DNA from: an uncultured Rickettsiaceae bacterium
GTDB taxonomy: Bacteria > Pseudomonadota > Alphaproteobacteria > Rickettsiales > Rickettsiaceae
Assembly: GCA_905479885.1 (NCBI GenBank)
Contig: CAJQOE010000025.1
Span: forward strand, 1 to 6,511
Direction of reading: 5' to 3'
DNA length: 6,511 bases
The translations under genes were made by a program, and so were the position numbers. The notes beneath the pieces are model-generated. The model saw only the letters and a program-made list of their open reading frames with translations. It had not been told where the DNA came from and did no database searches. Below, in pieces: positions 1-6,350 of this stretch; the first letter of the stretch is position 1, and each line of letters begins with the position of its first letter.

Positions 1-2
1 AG

Positions 3-1193
3 CAAATTGGTGAGCAAATTGCTTTAGCTATGGAAAAAGTTGGTAAAGAAGGCGTGATCACTGTTGAAGAGGCTAAAAATTTCGGTTTTGAAGTTGATGT
101 AGTTGAAGGCATGATGTTTGATAGAGGTTACTTATCACCATATTTTGTTACTAATTCTGAAAAAATGACAGCGGAATTAGAAAATCCTTATATTCTGATT
201 TTTGAAAAAAAACTATCGACATTGCAGCCAATGTTACCTGTTCTTGAAGCAGTTGTACAATCATCAAGACCATTATTAATTATTGCAGAAGATGTAGAAG
301 GCGAAGCCTTAGCAACTCTTGTTGTAAATAAAATTAGAGGTGGTTTAAAAGTTGCAGCTGTAAAAGCTCCAGGTTTCGGTGATCGAAGAAAAGCTATGCT
401 TGAAGATTTAGCTATTTTAACTGGTAGCCAGTTAGTTAGCGAAGATCTAGGTATGAAGCTAGATAACGTTGATCTTTCTATGCTTGGAAGCGCTAAAAAA
501 GTAAAAATATCTAAGGAAGATACTATTATTGTTGATGGTTCTGGTACAAAAGTTGATATTGAAACAAGATGTGGTCAAATTCGTCAACAAATTGCTGAAG
601 CGACTTCAGATTATGACAAAGAAAAATTGCAAGAAAGATTAGCAAAGCTTGTTGGTGGTGTTGCTGTATTGAAAGTTGGCGGCGCAACGGAAGTTGAAGT
701 TAAAGAAAGAAAAGACCGTGTTGACGATGCATTGCATGCAACTAGAGCTGCTGTTGAAGAAGGTGTAGTTGCTGGTGGTGGCACAACGTTATTCTATGCA
801 GCTAAAAGCTTAGAGAAATTGAAAGGCAAAAATGATGATCAGCAAGCTGGTATTAATATTGTCAAAAGAGCTCTACAAGCGCCAATCCGTCAAATTGCAG
901 AAAATGCAGGTGTAGATGGTGCAATTGTGGTCGGTAAGCTTGACGAATCTAAGTCAAACACATTTGGATTTAATGCACAAGATATGGAATATGTAGACAT
1001 GTTTAAAGCTGGTATTATTGATCCAACTAAGGTAGTACGTACTGCGTTACAAGATGCTGCATCGGTTGCTTCTTTAATTATCACTACTGAAGCATTAATT
1101 ACAGCAGATCCATCTGTAAAAGAAGATTCTTCAGCTGGCGGCGGTATGCCAGGTGGTATGGGAATGGGTGGCATGCCAGGTATGGGCTTCTAA
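3..1193 (+). CDS. groL: Chaperonin GroEL (Hsp60), 5'-truncated by window edge
   Basis: This is the large subunit of the GroEL/GroES ATP-dependent cytosolic protein-folding chamber. The frame is open back to the window edge, so the first in-frame ATG at position 30 is an internal Met (about E. coli Met166), not the start. The 396 visible residues run from the first intermediate segment through the apical, second intermediate and equatorial domains to the tail. Visible landmarks are DRGYLSPYF (apical substrate-binding Tyr199, Tyr203, Phe204 in E. coli numbering), EDVEGEALATLVVN (second apical binding helix), KAPGFGDRRKAML, EEGVVAGGG, and GIIDPTKV carrying the ATP-hydrolysis Asp398. The C-terminus is the usual Gly/Met tail, here ending GMGF, after the stop at 1191-1193. 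I see no frameshift or missing key residue. groES and the promoter are expected upstream, outside the window. The wording of the second half resembles rickettsial GroEL from memory. Identity is certain; only the N-terminal third is missing. Confidence 0.98.
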   Translation, partial: QIGEQIALAMEKVGKEGVITVEEAKNFGFEVDVVEGMMFDRGYLSPYFVTNSEKMTAELENPYILIFEKKLSTLQPMLPVLEAVVQSSRPLLIIAEDVEGEALATLVVNKIRGGLKVAAVKAPGFGDRRKAMLEDLAILTGSQLVSEDLGMKLDNVDLSMLGSAKKVKISKEDTIIVDGSGTKVDIETRCGQIRQQIAEATSDYDKEKLQERLAKLVGGVAVLKVGGATEVEVKERKDRVDDALHATRAAVEEGVVAGGGTTLFYAAKSLEKLKGKNDDQQAGINIVKRALQAPIRQIAENAGVDGAIVVGKLDESKSNTFGFNAQDMEYVDMFKAGIIDPTKVVRTALQDAASVASLIITTEALITADPSVKEDSSAGGGMPGGMGMGGMPGMGF

Positions 1194-1226
1194 ATTCTTA
1201 TTTTTTAAATAAACTCACCATGTTTA

Positions 1227-1278
1227 AATTAATTCTCCGCTCTTTGTTGTTTATAACAACAGAAGCGGGGAGTTGATT
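1227..1278 (+). terminator. Long imperfect hairpin after groL, possible terminator without U-tract
   Basis: Arms 1227-1251 and 1255-1278 pair as 24 base pairs with one bulged base (C1242), four G-U wobbles and a three-base loop (TAT, 1252-1254). The inner arms are TGTTGTT/AACAACA and the middle arms CCGCT/AGCGG. It begins 33 bases after the groL stop, where a terminator is expected. However, the bases after it (CCTAGTTTATAG) are not a U-tract, so it may instead protect the mRNA 3' end or serve as an RNase III/processing structure. The pairing is seen directly; the role is inferred. Confidence 0.55.
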
Positions 1279-1308
1279 CCTAGTTTATAGAAAATAACAT
1301 TGCTAATT

Positions 1309-1314
1309 TATGAT
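1309..1314 (+). promoter_or_regulatory. Candidate -10 box for the PAP2 gene
   Basis: TATGAT matches the sigma-70 TATAAT consensus at five of six positions and lies 45 bases before the chosen ATG. No good -35 box sits 16-18 bases upstream. A second weak pair is TTGATT (1273-1278) with TAACAT (1295-1300), spacer 16. This is weak evidence in AT-rich DNA. Confidence 0.25.
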
Positions 1315-1358
1315 ATTTAAGCTACAAGTTTTGTAAATTATTTATATTGTTAAGAGCT

Positions 1359-1952
1359 ATGTTTTCATTAAAACCCTCCCTACGTACTCTAGTTATCCTT
1401 CTTATAGTTATTGCTAATATCAGTCCAGTTTTGGCAGCAAAATCACGTAAAGGCCCACTACGAAGTTTTGGAGATTATGTGCAAATTATCAACCCATTAA
1501 TAGCTGGAGGCATTGCCTCGCAAGAAAAGGGGTTTGGTCACTTTGCTATAATTTATGGGCAGAGTTTTGTAGCTATGCATAGCATAAAGTACGCATCTAA
1601 TCAGGGTAAGTGGAAAGCTAGCAAGAGGCCATTTATTGAAGGCAAAAAAGATCGTTATGATGGGATGCCATCAGGCCATACAAACTCGGCATGGGTTGCT
1701 GCTTCATATGTGCGTACTTTCTCTGAAGATAATCGATATTTGTCAATCCCACTTTATATCACTGCTGCAGTAACTGGTTATAGTAGAGTGCATGCAAAAG
1801 AACATACAACAGCACAAGTTCTAGCAGGCGCTGCATTGGCTGAATTTGTTACTTACATAAATAGCAAATTGGATTGGAGCAATGAATACCGGTCTCATAA
1901 TTTCTATATTGGTGGAGATGAAGTTTCTGCAAGTTTTGAATTTAGATTTTAA
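1359..1952 (+). CDS. Exported PAP2-superfamily lipid phosphatase
   Basis: This is a 197-residue protein of the PAP2 (type 2 phosphatidic acid phosphatase) superfamily, whose members hydrolyse phosphate esters of lipids such as undecaprenyl diphosphate, phosphatidylglycerol phosphate or lipid A at the membrane-periplasm face. The core motifs are Arg90-Pro91 (SKRPF), Pro104-Ser-Gly-His107 (GMPSGHTNSAW, general-acid His) and Ser142-Arg143 with His149 (SRVHAKEH, the nucleophile). Residues 1-26 look like a Sec signal peptide: Lys5/Arg9, hydrophobic 11-19, probable cleavage after PVLA. Two signature positions are unusual. The first-motif Lys is Lys77, 12 residues before Arg90 rather than 6, and the Asp normally three residues after the motif-3 His is replaced by Gln153. 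The last residues (EVSASFEFRF) alternate like an outer-membrane beta-strand. ATG 1359 is preferred over TTG 1347 because it gives a standard signal peptide and has AAGAG just upstream, although only 2 bases away. The substrate cannot be named. It is probably transcribed alone. Confidence 0.88.
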   Translation: MFSLKPSLRTLVILLIVIANISPVLAAKSRKGPLRSFGDYVQIINPLIAGGIASQEKGFGHFAIIYGQSFVAMHSIKYASNQGKWKASKRPFIEGKKDRYDGMPSGHTNSAWVAASYVRTFSEDNRYLSIPLYITAAVTGYSRVHAKEHTTAQVLAGAALAEFVTYINSKLDWSNEYRSHNFYIGGDEVSASFEFRF

Positions 1953-1975
1953 TTCATAATCTTGTTATGATAATT

Positions 1976-1999
1976 AAACGATAACGCAGTTCGTTTTTT
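1976..1999 (+). terminator. Weak intrinsic terminator candidate after the PAP2 gene
   Basis: AAACG (1976-1980) pairs with CGTTT (1992-1996), and an inner AAC/GTT (1983-1985 with 1989-1991) extends the stem after a two-base bulge, with loop GCA. Six T residues (1994-1999) overlap and follow the 3' arm. It lies 24 bases after the stop codon. The stem is AU-rich and short, so efficiency would be modest. Confidence 0.4.
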
Positions 2000-2008
2000 A
2001 TACATCCA

Positions 2009-2037
2009 GTAAGAAAACCAAGCTAGTTTTCAGTTAC
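2009..2037. other. Stem-loop downstream of the PAP2 gene
   Basis: GAAAAC (2013-2018) pairs perfectly with GTTTTC (2026-2031) around a seven-base loop. The stem continues as GTAA (2009-2012) with TTAC (2034-2037) after a two-base bulge, giving ten pairs. No T-run follows on either strand, so it is not a classical terminator. With the preceding hairpin it could form a tandem 3' end structure. Confidence 0.4.
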
Positions 2038-2165
2038 AAAAATAACGCTTATCAAGTAAAAAACTAAATTTTAATTCGTTTAGAGGTTGAAGGTGATTAT
2101 ACAGCCTGTTAAATATATAAGTGGATCTACCATTGATTTTGCATAATTTAGAGATATAAATAAAA

Positions 2166-2194
2166 TTCCTAATTAATTGACTATATTCTATAAA
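2166..2194 (+). promoter_or_regulatory. Weak promoter candidate for the VirB6-like gene
   Basis: TATAAA (2189-2194) is a five-of-six match to the -10 consensus, with TTCCTA (2166-2171), only three of six, 17 bases upstream. It would give a leader of roughly 150 bases containing the stem-loop at 2270-2296. The nearby TTGACT (2177-2182) is a better -35 sequence but has no good -10 partner. Confidence 0.22.
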
Positions 2195-2269
2195 GAATTT
2201 AAAGCGTTAGGGTAATTGGTTTAGGCTTGAAGTTATCGAAATGAACAACAAACAGTGTAAGTGATGCTA

Positions 2270-2296
2270 ATAGCCCTTCAAACAAAGTAGGGTTAT
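2270..2296 (+). other. Stem-loop in the VirB6-like gene leader
   Basis: ATAGCCCT (2270-2277) pairs with AGGGTTAT (2289-2296): eight pairs, one of them G-U, around an eleven-base loop. It ends 51 bases before the ATG and contains the only GC cluster in this leader. No U-tract follows immediately. It could influence mRNA stability or translation; the role is unknown. Confidence 0.35.
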
Positions 2297-2347
2297 ATTG
2301 CAATCAAAGCTAGTTGCATTGTTTTATTTAGTACTTAAGAACTGATA

Positions 2348-5300
2348 ATGAGCAAAAATGCGACAAAAAGCTACTGGGTAATAATATTATTTATAGTAGC
2401 ATTAATGTTATCTGGATGCTCTGGTGAGAAGTGCATCGAGGCTGATGATTTTGGTCACGCGCAGTTTACAGTATCGGCTCGTTATAAAAAGGATGAGTTC
2501 TTGGGGGCGCAAGTTGGTTCTAATCAAGTAGCACCGTGGCGTGATTCAACTTACCGTGTAAATGGCCGTCCTTTGACTATAGTTGTACGCGGTTGGGAAT
2601 ATAATTTAGATTACAATACTTCTGGTGAAGTATCAGCTTGGTGTGCATGGTATGGCTTAAGCGATGATACTAATACATTGTCCAAGTTTTGTGAACGTTT
2701 GCAAGATTGTCAGTTCATCGATGGGGTAATGTGTACTAATACTGCTGACGCTAGGATTGCTAATGCTCCATGTTTATTTCGACGTGGTATTGGTTTATAT
2801 GCATTGGTTGCGCAAAAAGGTACAGACCCTAATTTAACCATGTCTTCACAAAGAGAGCCAGCAGGTCTAAGTTTTCACGTAGGTGAGCCGACTTCTGGTT
2901 ATAAAATGTATGAAGTTGATAAAAATGGTCAGACTCGAGAAATTGGTGGGCGAGTTTATGATTATGGTACTGATACTATAAAAAAACAATATTCTGATAG
3001 TAAACTTTATTTTAAAATTCTTGATAAGTTCTATGACGATAATAATGGCCAATACCGGGTTGTTGTTAAATCAGGTATTACTCAGGTAAGCCCGGATCCT
3101 GTCACTTATGTAACGAATCTAGTTAAAACATTCTTATTTGGTGTGGATAATGATTATGGTTTAATACGCAATATTTATTTAGGGGTAATTAATCAGCCTG
3201 GTTATCGTTTAGCAGTATCTGCTCTACTTACGTTGTATATTATGTTTACGGCTTTATCTTACTTGGCTGGTAATTTGCAGGTGACGCATACTGAGTTGTT
3301 GACTAGGGTTGGCAAGATTGCCATTGTTTCTGCGTTACTTAGCACGGAATATAGTTGGAGCTTTTTTAATGATTATTTATTTGTTTATTTTGTTGGTGGC
3401 GTTGAACAAATACTTCAAATGATTATAGAAGCTGGCGCGACTGGCCCGGGCTCACCAAGCATTTTGGCAATGATGATTGCCCCGCAAACTCTTTCCAAGC
3501 TCTTTTCATTGCTATTTATTGATTGGATGGGCTTTATATATATCATCTTATTTATAGCCGCCCTCTATTTCATCATTATGATTTTCTTTGAAGCGGCTGT
3601 TATTTACCTAACTGCGCTCATTGCGATTGGTATGATAATCGTCATGGGGCCAGTGTTTATTTGCTTTATGTTATTTGGTATTACTAGGTCATTGTTTGAA
3701 AACTGGTTAAAGCAGTTAATTTCCTACGCAATACAGCCAATTATCTTATTTACTGGTTTGATATTTATTTCAATGATTTTACGTCAGGAAATTTATGGTT
3801 CATTAGGATTTAGAGTTTGCAAAAAAGGCTTTCCTAAAATGAGTAGTGGTAGTGAGCAATTCTTTGCCGAGACAACTGATGGGACAATTGCCGCCGGTTT
3901 AAAAGATTCACTATTTTACTGGTGGTTCCCATCGCCAATGAAAGGAGAGAACTTCACCAGAAACAAATCACCAATACCAGTTCCTATTGATCATTTTACT
4001 TCTGGGGATAATGTAGTTGGCACTGTATCTGATACTGGTTTTTGTGAAGCGTATGGATGTATTGAAGATAGATATATAGATTTACCCTTTTTAGATCCAG
4101 ATTCTCCTAGAGATCAGCAACGCATAGGGCAATTTTGGACTGGTAATTTTGTACAACTAGATGGCATGTTGCTAATTTTTGTTGCAATATATTTATTACA
4201 TAAATTCAATGGTCTAGCGATTTCCTCAGCTAGGTTCCTTACTGGTACTTCTGGTAATCTAACAAGTGTAAGCAACGTAGGTGACGCTGTTAAGGCGCAA
4301 GCTTTTGGAAGGCTCAATAAGAAATTAAGTGGAATGCCTATTAGGGCTCTGGATAGAGCAATTGGCGGAGGTAACCGTGAGAAGGGGCGAGAGATACGGC
4401 ATCGTAAGATAGACGCTATAAAAAAGGCACCAGGTGCATTAGTTGATAAAATTAGAATTGAAGGCATAGCTGGTAAAGGTGGTTTAGAAAATGAAGCTCT
4501 GTCTAAGGGGGCAAATAAAGCTGTATTATCAGAGGTAGAAAAAAGAACTGGCTTAAAGCAGGGTGATGTAAACAAAACTGCTATTGAGGATTATAAAAGA
4601 AATTTAGCTGCAAAACTAGGTACTATTGATTCTAGTTTGACACCGGGACAACGTGCAAACCTAGCTAAACAAATGTCAGAGAAAAAACCATCTGAGCTTA
4701 ATGATGAACTTGCTAAAGCCAAGTTTGGTAAAAATCATAAAGATCTTTCTGCTACACAGAAAGCAGACATTGCTAAGTTGAATACTAAGGAACTACGTAT
4801 GCAAGCAAGAGATGCAGCAAAAGCTAAGGCGTTTAAGAAAGAATATGTTGATGCGTATGCGGCTATGTCTGGTCGTGGTATTGGAGTTATAGGGAAGCGT
4901 AATAAAACTATCCGTAGTTTAGAAGAGATTAAGCACCGTTCAGATGAGAGGAAAAAACTTAAAAAGGCAAAAGAGCAGCAAATTGGCAAAGAGATTTACT
5001 CGGAGATTGAAGATTTAAAAGGTAGTGCGTTTGCTAAGGTTACTGGTGGTAAATATGATCCACGTCATAAACATGATGGTAGTGCTTGGCATGGCATTAA
5101 TACTGATCCTAGACATACATACGAAGGGGCCTCCAACTATACTAAACAAACATACTCCGAGATTTTAGCCCAAGAAAAACAAGTGTCTGCACGTGCTGAA
5201 ATTACCCGTGATATTGACAGTTTAAGCCGTAAACATGGTGAAAAAGTAACTTCGCCACAATTTTTGTTACAGGCTCAAAAAGCCAATAGTCCAGAGCTTT

Positions 5301-5875
5301 CTACCTTTAAGGCATTAGAGAGAGCGGAAGTGCATTCAATGGTAGAAGAAAAATTACGTAAAGGAGAAGATCCATCCTTCATGGGCAATACATACATGAG
5401 TGAGTATGCAAAAGATTCTGAAATGGAGCACATGATAGATCGCGCTTACGAAGTACAAAATGATATTTTTGAACAAGATGTATTTATTTCACAAGCTGAA
5501 GAATACGAAGTTACTTACCAACTATCCGTAGAGAATATAGAATCTGCTTATGATGCATTAGGGGAAAAGGGGATAGGGGTTCCACCCGAAGATCTTCCAG
5601 CGGCGCTTGAAAGTCATTATGCCGATAGCATGAATAAAGAAGATGCGGAAAAAGAAGTTGGGCAATTAAAGCAATCTCTAGAAGATTTTACCTCAAGCCA
5701 AGAAGTATTGCAGCAAATTGATAAGCGCAAAATGGAAGTTGCTGAAGAAATAGAAACTCATGTGTCCGGAATAAACGAACATAGAAAAGGCGCCGACATG
5801 GAAGAATATCGTCCAGAAGTACCAGAACTTGGTGTACGCCGATTACGTAAAGTAGAAGACCTTATGAGGAAGTAG
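2348..5875 (+). CDS. virB6: VirB6/TrbL-family type IV secretion protein, giant Rickettsiales-type
   Basis: This is a polytopic inner-membrane channel component of a VirB/VirD4-type (rvh-like) secretion system. At 1175 residues it is about four times the usual VirB6 length of roughly 300. In order: a signal sequence with lipobox LSGC (Cys24, residues 1-24); a predicted periplasmic domain to about residue 285 with cysteines at 29, 99, 115, 121, 129 and 142; hydrophobic segments at about 286-307, 323-350, 393-413, 415-444 and 457-478 forming the VirB6 core; a loop at 480-600 with Cys491, Cys566 and Cys571; a final span at about 603-619; then about 555 hydrophilic, helix-rich residues. The tail is Lys-rich and basic from about 650 to 880, acidic towards the end, and carries a short duplication (DPRH at 904 and 920). 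From memory the N-terminal domain and core closely resemble Rickettsia/Wolbachia-type VirB6 proteins. ATG 2348 gives the intact lipobox; only a weak AAGA precedes it. No other T4SS gene is adjacent. Membrane topology, and so the side of the tail, is uncertain. Confidence 0.9.
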   Translation: MSKNATKSYWVIILFIVALMLSGCSGEKCIEADDFGHAQFTVSARYKKDEFLGAQVGSNQVAPWRDSTYRVNGRPLTIVVRGWEYNLDYNTSGEVSAWCAWYGLSDDTNTLSKFCERLQDCQFIDGVMCTNTADARIANAPCLFRRGIGLYALVAQKGTDPNLTMSSQREPAGLSFHVGEPTSGYKMYEVDKNGQTREIGGRVYDYGTDTIKKQYSDSKLYFKILDKFYDDNNGQYRVVVKSGITQVSPDPVTYVTNLVKTFLFGVDNDYGLIRNIYLGVINQPGYRLAVSALLTLYIMFTALSYLAGNLQVTHTELLTRVGKIAIVSALLSTEYSWSFFNDYLFVYFVGGVEQILQMIIEAGATGPGSPSILAMMIAPQTLSKLFSLLFIDWMGFIYIILFIAALYFIIMIFFEAAVIYLTALIAIGMIIVMGPVFICFMLFGITRSLFENWLKQLISYAIQPIILFTGLIFISMILRQEIYGSLGFRVCKKGFPKMSSGSEQFFAETTDGTIAAGLKDSLFYWWFPSPMKGENFTRNKSPIPVPIDHFTSGDNVVGTVSDTGFCEAYGCIEDRYIDLPFLDPDSPRDQQRIGQFWTGNFVQLDGMLLIFVAIYLLHKFNGLAISSARFLTGTSGNLTSVSNVGDAVKAQAFGRLNKKLSGMPIRALDRAIGGGNREKGREIRHRKIDAIKKAPGALVDKIRIEGIAGKGGLENEALSKGANKAVLSEVEKRTGLKQGDVNKTAIEDYKRNLAAKLGTIDSSLTPGQRANLAKQMSEKKPSELNDELAKAKFGKNHKDLSATQKADIAKLNTKELRMQARDAAKAKAFKKEYVDAYAAMSGRGIGVIGKRNKTIRSLEEIKHRSDERKKLKKAKEQQIGKEIYSEIEDLKGSAFAKVTGGKYDPRHKHDGSAWHGINTDPRHTYEGASNYTKQTYSEILAQEKQVSARAEITRDIDSLSRKHGEKVTSPQFLLQAQKANSPELSTFKALERAEVHSMVEEKLRKGEDPSFMGNTYMSEYAKDSEMEHMIDRAYEVQNDIFEQDVFISQAEEYEVTYQLSVENIESAYDALGEKGIGVPPEDLPAALESHYADSMNKEDAEKEVGQLKQSLEDFTSSQEVLQQIDKRKMEVAEEIETHVSGINEHRKGADMEEYRPEVPELGVRRLRKVEDLMRK
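5057..5152 (+). repeat. Imperfect two-copy 16-residue repeat in the VirB6-like tail
   Basis: DPRH starts at residues 904 and 920, exactly 16 residues (48 bases) apart. Each copy then has an acidic residue plus Gly at the same offset (Asp910-Gly911 and Glu926-Gly927), followed by small and aromatic residues. The codons differ between copies (GATCCACGTCAT against GATCCTAGACAT), so this is an old or selected duplication, not a recent DNA repeat. It is a His/aromatic-rich island in an otherwise Lys/Glu-rich tail. Confidence 0.5.
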
Positions 5876-6064
5876 GGTTGGTAAAGCATAATTTTTATAT
5901 ATAGGCAACAGTACAATTTATGTGGCTGAAAAATTAAAATATTTAATGGCCTCGGTCATAGGTCTTAAAAAGGTATATTTCTGAGTTTTCTTATCAGTGA
6001 TGAATGTATTTTCAACACCACTAGGTGATCTGAATGTTATCAATTATTTCTCCATGCAGCATAG

Positions 6065-6091
6065 TTGATTGTTGATCTGTAAATTTATAAT
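6065..6091 (+). promoter_or_regulatory. Sigma-70 promoter candidate with perfect -10
   Basis: TATAAT (6086-6091) is a perfect -10 box, with TTGATT (6065-6070, four of six) 15 bases upstream, a slightly short spacer. Transcription would begin near 6098, giving a leader of about 250 bases before the 50-residue ORF and placing two alternative hairpins at the very 5' end of the RNA. A second, unpaired -10-like box (TATTAT, 6275-6280) could give a shorter leader. Confidence 0.42.
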
Positions 6092-6103
6092 GTTTAGGTT
6101 CTT

Positions 6104-6140
6104 GGTAAGGATGTATAAACTTACCTAGCTCAGTTTGTAC
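6104..6140 (+). promoter_or_regulatory. Two mutually exclusive hairpins, possible RNA switch or attenuator
   Basis: Hairpin A pairs GGTAAG (6104-6109) with CTTACC (6120-6125) around a ten-base loop. Hairpin B pairs GTATAAACT (6113-6121) with AGTTTGTAC (6132-6140), nine pairs including one G-U, around another ten-base loop. The two share bases 6120-6121, and the 5' arm of B lies in the loop of A, so they cannot form together. A run of six T residues follows at 6165-6170. No known riboswitch class is recognised. The pairing is seen; the regulatory role is inferred. Confidence 0.3.
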
Positions 6141-6337
6141 TAGTGTTCTTGCTGATTATTATCGTTTTTTATACCTTTTTCAACATTATCAGCTTGCTGA
6201 GTCAATTTCAACTTGACGTCTTACAAATGCAAAAAAATTAATTAATTAACCTATTTTTAACTATCACTGTTCATTATTATAGATAACAAGGCATGAACAT
6301 TTAATCAGACCTTGTTGTAACTTAAACTTAATCAGAA

Positions 6338-6343
6338 AAGGAG
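6338..6343 (+). promoter_or_regulatory. Strong Shine-Dalgarno site of the 50-residue ORF
   Basis: AAGGAG lies seven bases before ATG 6351, essentially ideal sequence and spacing. It is much stronger than the sites in front of the PAP2 and VirB6-like genes, and it is the main reason to believe the small ORF is translated. Confidence 0.8.
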
Positions 6344-6350
6344 AATAATT

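Larger units (their letters stand above)
1953..2347. other. 395-base intergenic gap with stem-loops
   Basis: I see no convincing coding sequence on either strand. The gap holds a weak terminator-like hairpin (1976-1999), a second stem-loop (2009-2037), a possible -10 region near 2189, a stem-loop at 2270-2296, and a short repeat pair TGCAA/TTGCA (2299-2303 and 2314-2318) followed by T-rich DNA. It separates the PAP2 gene from the VirB6-like gene and makes co-transcription unlikely, though not excluded. The region is strongly AT-rich, so short inverted repeats are expected by chance. Confidence 0.6.
5876..6350. other. 475-base intergenic gap and probable long leader of the 50-residue ORF
   Basis: I find no supported gene on either strand and no clear terminator for the VirB6-like gene. 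A weak stem, CACC (6016-6019) with GGTG (6024-6027), has possible outer pairing TTCA/TGAA (6011-6014 with 6031-6034). The second half holds a promoter candidate with a perfect TATAAT, two overlapping hairpins (6104-6140), a T-run (6165-6170), TCAG/CTGA around CTTG (6189-6200), and the inverted repeat GTCAA/TTGAC (6201-6205 and 6213-6217). The last part is a low-complexity A/T run (6231-6250). Confidence 0.6.

Noticed and set aside
890..1174. Minus-strand open frame opposite the groL 3' end
   Set aside because: It lies wholly inside the certain groL frame, and its Pro-rich end is just the reverse of the Gly/Met tail.
1134..1190. Repetitive GGT/ATG-rich DNA at the groL 3' end as a minisatellite
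   Set aside because: It encodes the ordinary Gly/Met C-terminal tail of GroEL.
1347..1349. TTG start for the PAP2 gene, adding four residues
   Set aside because: There is no ribosome binding site before it, and ATG 1359 already gives a normal signal peptide.
2177..2182. TTGACT as a -35 box upstream of the VirB6-like gene
   Set aside because: No acceptable -10 box lies 16-18 bases downstream.
2020..2315. Nine-base direct repeat AAGCTAGTT at 2020-2028 and 2307-2315
   Set aside because: It is short, occurs twice only, and shows no attachment-site or mobile-element context.
4114..4989. Minus-strand open frames inside the VirB6-like gene (4114-4575 and 4735-4989; also 2867-3052)
   Set aside because: They are fully antisense to a well-supported coding frame, with low-complexity translations and no ribosome binding site or domain.
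5922..5984. Twenty-codon frame from GTG 5922 just after the VirB6-like gene
   Set aside because: It is very short, has no Shine-Dalgarno site, and a stop lies close upstream; this is expected by chance.
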